Positions 61,978 to 64,000 of a stretch of DNA of 64,000 nucleotides are shown in pieces (within the stretch, counting starts at the first letter, position 1; each line of letters starts with the position of its first letter). The notes under the pieces are model-generated. The model searched no databases. It saw nothing but the letters and a program-made list of their open reading frames with translations, and was not told the origin of the DNA. The translations under genes and the position numbers were made by a program. Origin of the DNA: Marinobacter sp. LV10R510-11A (GTDB taxonomy: Bacteria > Pseudomonadota > Gammaproteobacteria > Pseudomonadales > Oleiphilaceae). The stretch spans positions 930,001 to 994,000 of the forward strand of contig NZ_LT907980.1 of NCBI RefSeq assembly GCF_900215155.1, given 5' to 3'.

Positions 61978-62618
61978 CAGTTAATTTTCTTAGCTTCGGC
62001 TGTGAGTTGGTCAAATCCCTTGATGTTAGAGAAAGCATTCAGTTTTTCCTGATCTTCTGCCGACGGGTTGGCAATCTGATCGATGGAAGCAATCCCTGCA
62101 TCCTTCATCTTTTTAGCCGTAGCCGGCCCTATGCCTTTCACTGAAGTAAGATCACTTCTGTCGACGGCATTTTTTGCCTTAGCAGCAGGTACTTTCTTTG
62201 TTGCAGGCTTTTTGGCAGCTGCTTTCTTGGGTGCTGCTTTTTTTGCGGCAGGCTTCTTGGCAGATTTACTTGCAGCAGGTGCAGGCGATTTTTTGAGTTC
62301 TTTTTTGCTTTCCTTTTCCGCTTTACGAATGTCTTCCCTAGAGGCTACACCCAAGCGTTCAAGTATGCTGGATTGCAGTTCGTGGAACTCATCCAAGCGG
62401 CGCTCAAACTCGTCGGTAAAGCGTTTCATTTCACGCTCGCGGAGCTCATCGATTTCTTTCAGAAGCTTGCGAACCGGGTCTTGAACCTGGTGTTGCAAGG
62501 TATCAAATTGTTTCATCGCATCATTGATCAGGCTTTCGATCTGAGATGACGTTTTCTCAAATTCCTTGTTGACCTTTTTTACGATCTTATCAACGTTCGA
62601 GTTAGGTTTTTTCGCCAT
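61977..62618 (-). CDS. PhaF/phasin-like coiled-coil protein with AAKKP tail and HhH domain
   Basis: A 213-aa protein in three parts. Residues 1-105 form an amphipathic coiled coil (NKEFEKTSSQIESLINDAMK, later REREMKRFTDEFERRLDEFH), residues 110-150 are a histone-H1-like Lys/Ala/Pro tail (repeated AAKKP, KKAAPKKAAAKK) and residues 155-213 a helix-hairpin-helix (SVKGIGPATAKKMKDAGIAS). PhaF-type proteins bind polyhydroxyalkanoate granules and DNA; the HhH end adds DNA binding. Here it is coupled to selD, a pairing with no obvious biochemical reason. Confidence 0.75.
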   Translation of the reverse strand: MAKKPNSNVDKIVKKVNKEFEKTSSQIESLINDAMKQFDTLQHQVQDPVRKLLKEIDELREREMKRFTDEFERRLDEFHELQSSILERLGVASREDIRKAEKESKKELKKSPAPAASKSAKKPAAKKAAPKKAAAKKPATKKVPAAKAKNAVDRSDLTSVKGIGPATAKKMKDAGIASIDQIANPSAEDQEKLNAFSNIKGFDQLTAEAKKIN

Positions 62619-62659
62619 GGAATTGTCTCCTTGCAGGCAAATAGAACGGAAAATAGTGA

Positions 62660-63058
62660 TCAGGCAATCTGCCGGAAACCCGGCATGGAACCTGAGGAAC
62701 GACGGGATTTTAGCGACTGCTTTTTGGAAAGTACTTCTCTGATACGGCGTAGTTTTTCTTCTAAATCTGTATCGCCATCAGATTTAAGATCTGCAAAATC
62801 AATGGAGTAGAAGAAGTTGCTACAGTGCTTTCTACGTTCGGTGACCAGCCCAGTCAGGTTCTCGGCACGAATTTTATCGAACGGCATATCCATGATCAGA
62901 TCCAGAACGATGGTATCGCCAGGATTGAACATTTTGTCCGTTTTCATAACGCAACCGTAGGAGTCCAGCTCAAAAATTTCGGCATGAACCCGCTCCTTAC
63001 GGAACAGGCCCTGCCGAACTTTGAAACGGGCTACAAGATCGGGTAACGCTTCCTTCAT
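62660..63058 (-). CDS. PilZ-like domain protein
   Basis: A 132-aa protein, beta-rich with FRKERVHAEIFELDSYGCVM, FNPGDTIVLDLIMDMPFDKI and FFYSIDFADL. The order of strands and the RxxxR/D-S-x-x-G pattern resemble PilZ c-di-GMP receptors, though the motif is not perfect (DSYG for D/NxSxxG). A basic tail (KSRRSSGSMPGFRQIA) ends it. It would act in surface or motility regulation. Single gene. Confidence 0.6.
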   Translation of the reverse strand: MKEALPDLVARFKVRQGLFRKERVHAEIFELDSYGCVMKTDKMFNPGDTIVLDLIMDMPFDKIRAENLTGLVTERRKHCSNFFYSIDFADLKSDGDTDLEEKLRRIREVLSKKQSLKSRRSSGSMPGFRQIA

Positions 63059-63198
63059 GAATACAAAGTCTCTGCTTGGGCTGGCTTGATATTGATTAAG
63101 CTACTCATTGAGCTATTGGTTAAACAATAGACGCTGATTAAAAGTTCCGCAACGCCATCAGTGCCATACGGTAACTTTTTGAGGCAGCTCTTCAATGT

Positions 63199-64000
63199 CT
63201 ATGTAGTGATAATTTGGTACATATCAATTCGACGGTCTTTTAGGTTGGTTACGGAGCCTTCGTTGCGAACCAACGTGAGTTTTTCCAGATCCATATCCGA
63301 GAACATGATCATCTCTGTGTTAGGCGTTGTTTCTGCCAGCACGGCATCGTGGGGGAACGAAAAGTCAGACGGTGAGAACGCTGATGATTGAGCGTATTGT
63401 ATGTCGAGGTTTTCTACTTTCGGTAAGTTCCCTACGCTGCCGGTGATCACCACGTAGCATTCGTTTTCAATGGCACGTGCTTGGGCACAGTGACGAACCC
63501 GCAAATAACTGTTTTTGGTGTCGGTCCAGAAGGGCACACAAATGATATCCACACCTTTACTGGCCGCAATCCGCCCCAGTTCGGGAAATTCGATGTCGTA
63601 GCAGATAAGAATTGCGACGCGTCCCGCATCTGTTTCAAAGACTTCAAATTTGTTGCCGCCTTCTACCACCCAGTCACGGCGCTCGTGGGGCGTAATGTGG
63701 ATCTTACGCTGTTCGTCCACACGGCCATCGCGATGGCACAGGTAAGACACATTGTAGACTCGGTCGTTCTCAAGTAGAGGCATGGAGCCGGTTATGATGT
63801 TGATATTGTAGCTAACGGCCATGTCAGACATGCGATCCCGGAATTGCTGGGTAAACCCGGCAAGGAAGCGAATGGCGCGAGTTTGATCCACCTGATCGGT
63901 GAGGCCCATCAACGGCGCGTTGAAAAACTCGGGAAAGAGGGCGAAATCGCTCTTGTAATCAGACAGTGCGTCAACGAAATACTCGACTTGTTCAAGCACC
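63199..64000 (-). CDS. nitrilase-family carbon-nitrogen hydrolase (C-terminal part)
   Basis: The gene continues beyond the right edge. The visible 266 residues hold the full catalytic triad: Glu in FALFPEFFNAPLMG, Lys in QRKIHITPHERRDW and Cys in AILICYDIEFPELGR. The family hydrolyses amides or nitriles. The group with this sequence often has an N-terminal acetyltransferase (GNAT) domain, which would lie outside the window. The C-terminal segment (EKLTLVRNEGSVTNLKDRRI) is typical. Substrate unknown. Confidence 0.88.
   Translation of the reverse strand, partial: VLEQVEYFVDALSDYKSDFALFPEFFNAPLMGLTDQVDQTRAIRFLAGFTQQFRDRMSDMAVSYNINIITGSMPLLENDRVYNVSYLCHRDGRVDEQRKIHITPHERRDWVVEGGNKFEVFETDAGRVAILICYDIEFPELGRIAASKGVDIICVPFWTDTKNSYLRVRHCAQARAIENECYVVITGSVGNLPKVENLDIQYAQSSAFSPSDFSFPHDAVLAETTPNTEMIMFSDMDLEKLTLVRNEGSVTNLKDRRIDMYQIITT

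Noticed and set aside
1..64000. CRISPR arrays, rRNA genes and complete tRNA genes.
   Set aside because: No regularly spaced short repeats and no such genes were seen; only the 3' half of a tRNA-Leu at 47538-47593.

Overview
The window looks like a chromosomal segment of a marine gammaproteobacterium, most likely Marinobacter or a close relative. This is inferred from the core genes at the right (a SelD fused to an NADH-dehydrogenase-like domain, a PhaF-like coiled-coil/AAKKP protein, a PilZ protein and a PhnDCE-like transporter next to a SenB-type glycosyltransferase) and from the GC-rich coding style there. It has two parts. Positions 1 to about 47593 are an accessory region ending in the 3' half of a tRNA-Leu(UAA) gene beside a tyrosine integrase. 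Positions 47594 to 64000 are ordinary chromosome.

Accessory region, left to right. 0-2.1 kb: fragments of small genes and a VapBC pair whose toxin carries a stop codon. 2.2-5.1 kb: a remnant integron cassette array with attC-like sites between a broken GFA gene, an 82-aa protein, a HEPN-like protein and a GIY-YIG-like protein. 5.5-12.7 kb: a complete four-gene Wadjet (JetABCD/MksFEBG) operon between 42-bp inverted repeats, followed by a second GIY-YIG-like gene at 13.1 kb. 14.8-16 kb: a 53-aa gene coupled to an AcrVA2-like gene. 16.1-19.2 kb: two nearly identical 0.39-kb copies of a promoter, structured RNA and terminator unit, flanking a small operon (137-aa protein, HAD-like protein, metallophosphoesterase, 24-aa peptide). 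19.6-21.8 kb: a reverse transcriptase preceded by two 118-bp direct repeats. 22-29 kb: a type I restriction-modification operon with a YgjP-like metallopeptidase. 29.3-31.2 kb: a CBASS pair (CD-NTase and SLATT effector). 31.8-33.6 kb: umuDC with a LexA box. 34.3-36.1 kb: an unknown 261-aa gene and pseudogene debris, including a decayed relative of the HAD gene. 36.2-47.6 kb: a phage-satellite-like or integrative element with small minus-strand genes sharing a leader, a palindromic chimera of two IS21-type elements, a RuvC-like pseudogene, a CyRepA1-type replication helicase and the integrase.

Taken together, the left 47 kb is a defence island built from several mobile parts. Wadjet acts on plasmids, HsdRMS on unmodified DNA and CBASS on infection through abortive signalling; the reverse transcriptase, the GIY-YIG proteins and the HAD/phosphoesterase operon are plausible but unproven additional modules.

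Chromosomal part: an EamA transporter, a 45-aa membrane peptide, an enoyl-CoA hydratase, an ABC-2 exporter with a DUF192 lipoprotein, cardiolipin synthase, and a selenium cluster. The selenium cluster comprises a putative selenate ABC transporter, a SenB-like selenosugar synthase and fused SelD; together they would import selenium, activate it to selenophosphate and transfer it to a sugar. A PhaF-like protein, a PilZ protein and a truncated nitrilase-family amidohydrolase close the window. No CRISPR array, rRNA or complete tRNA was seen.
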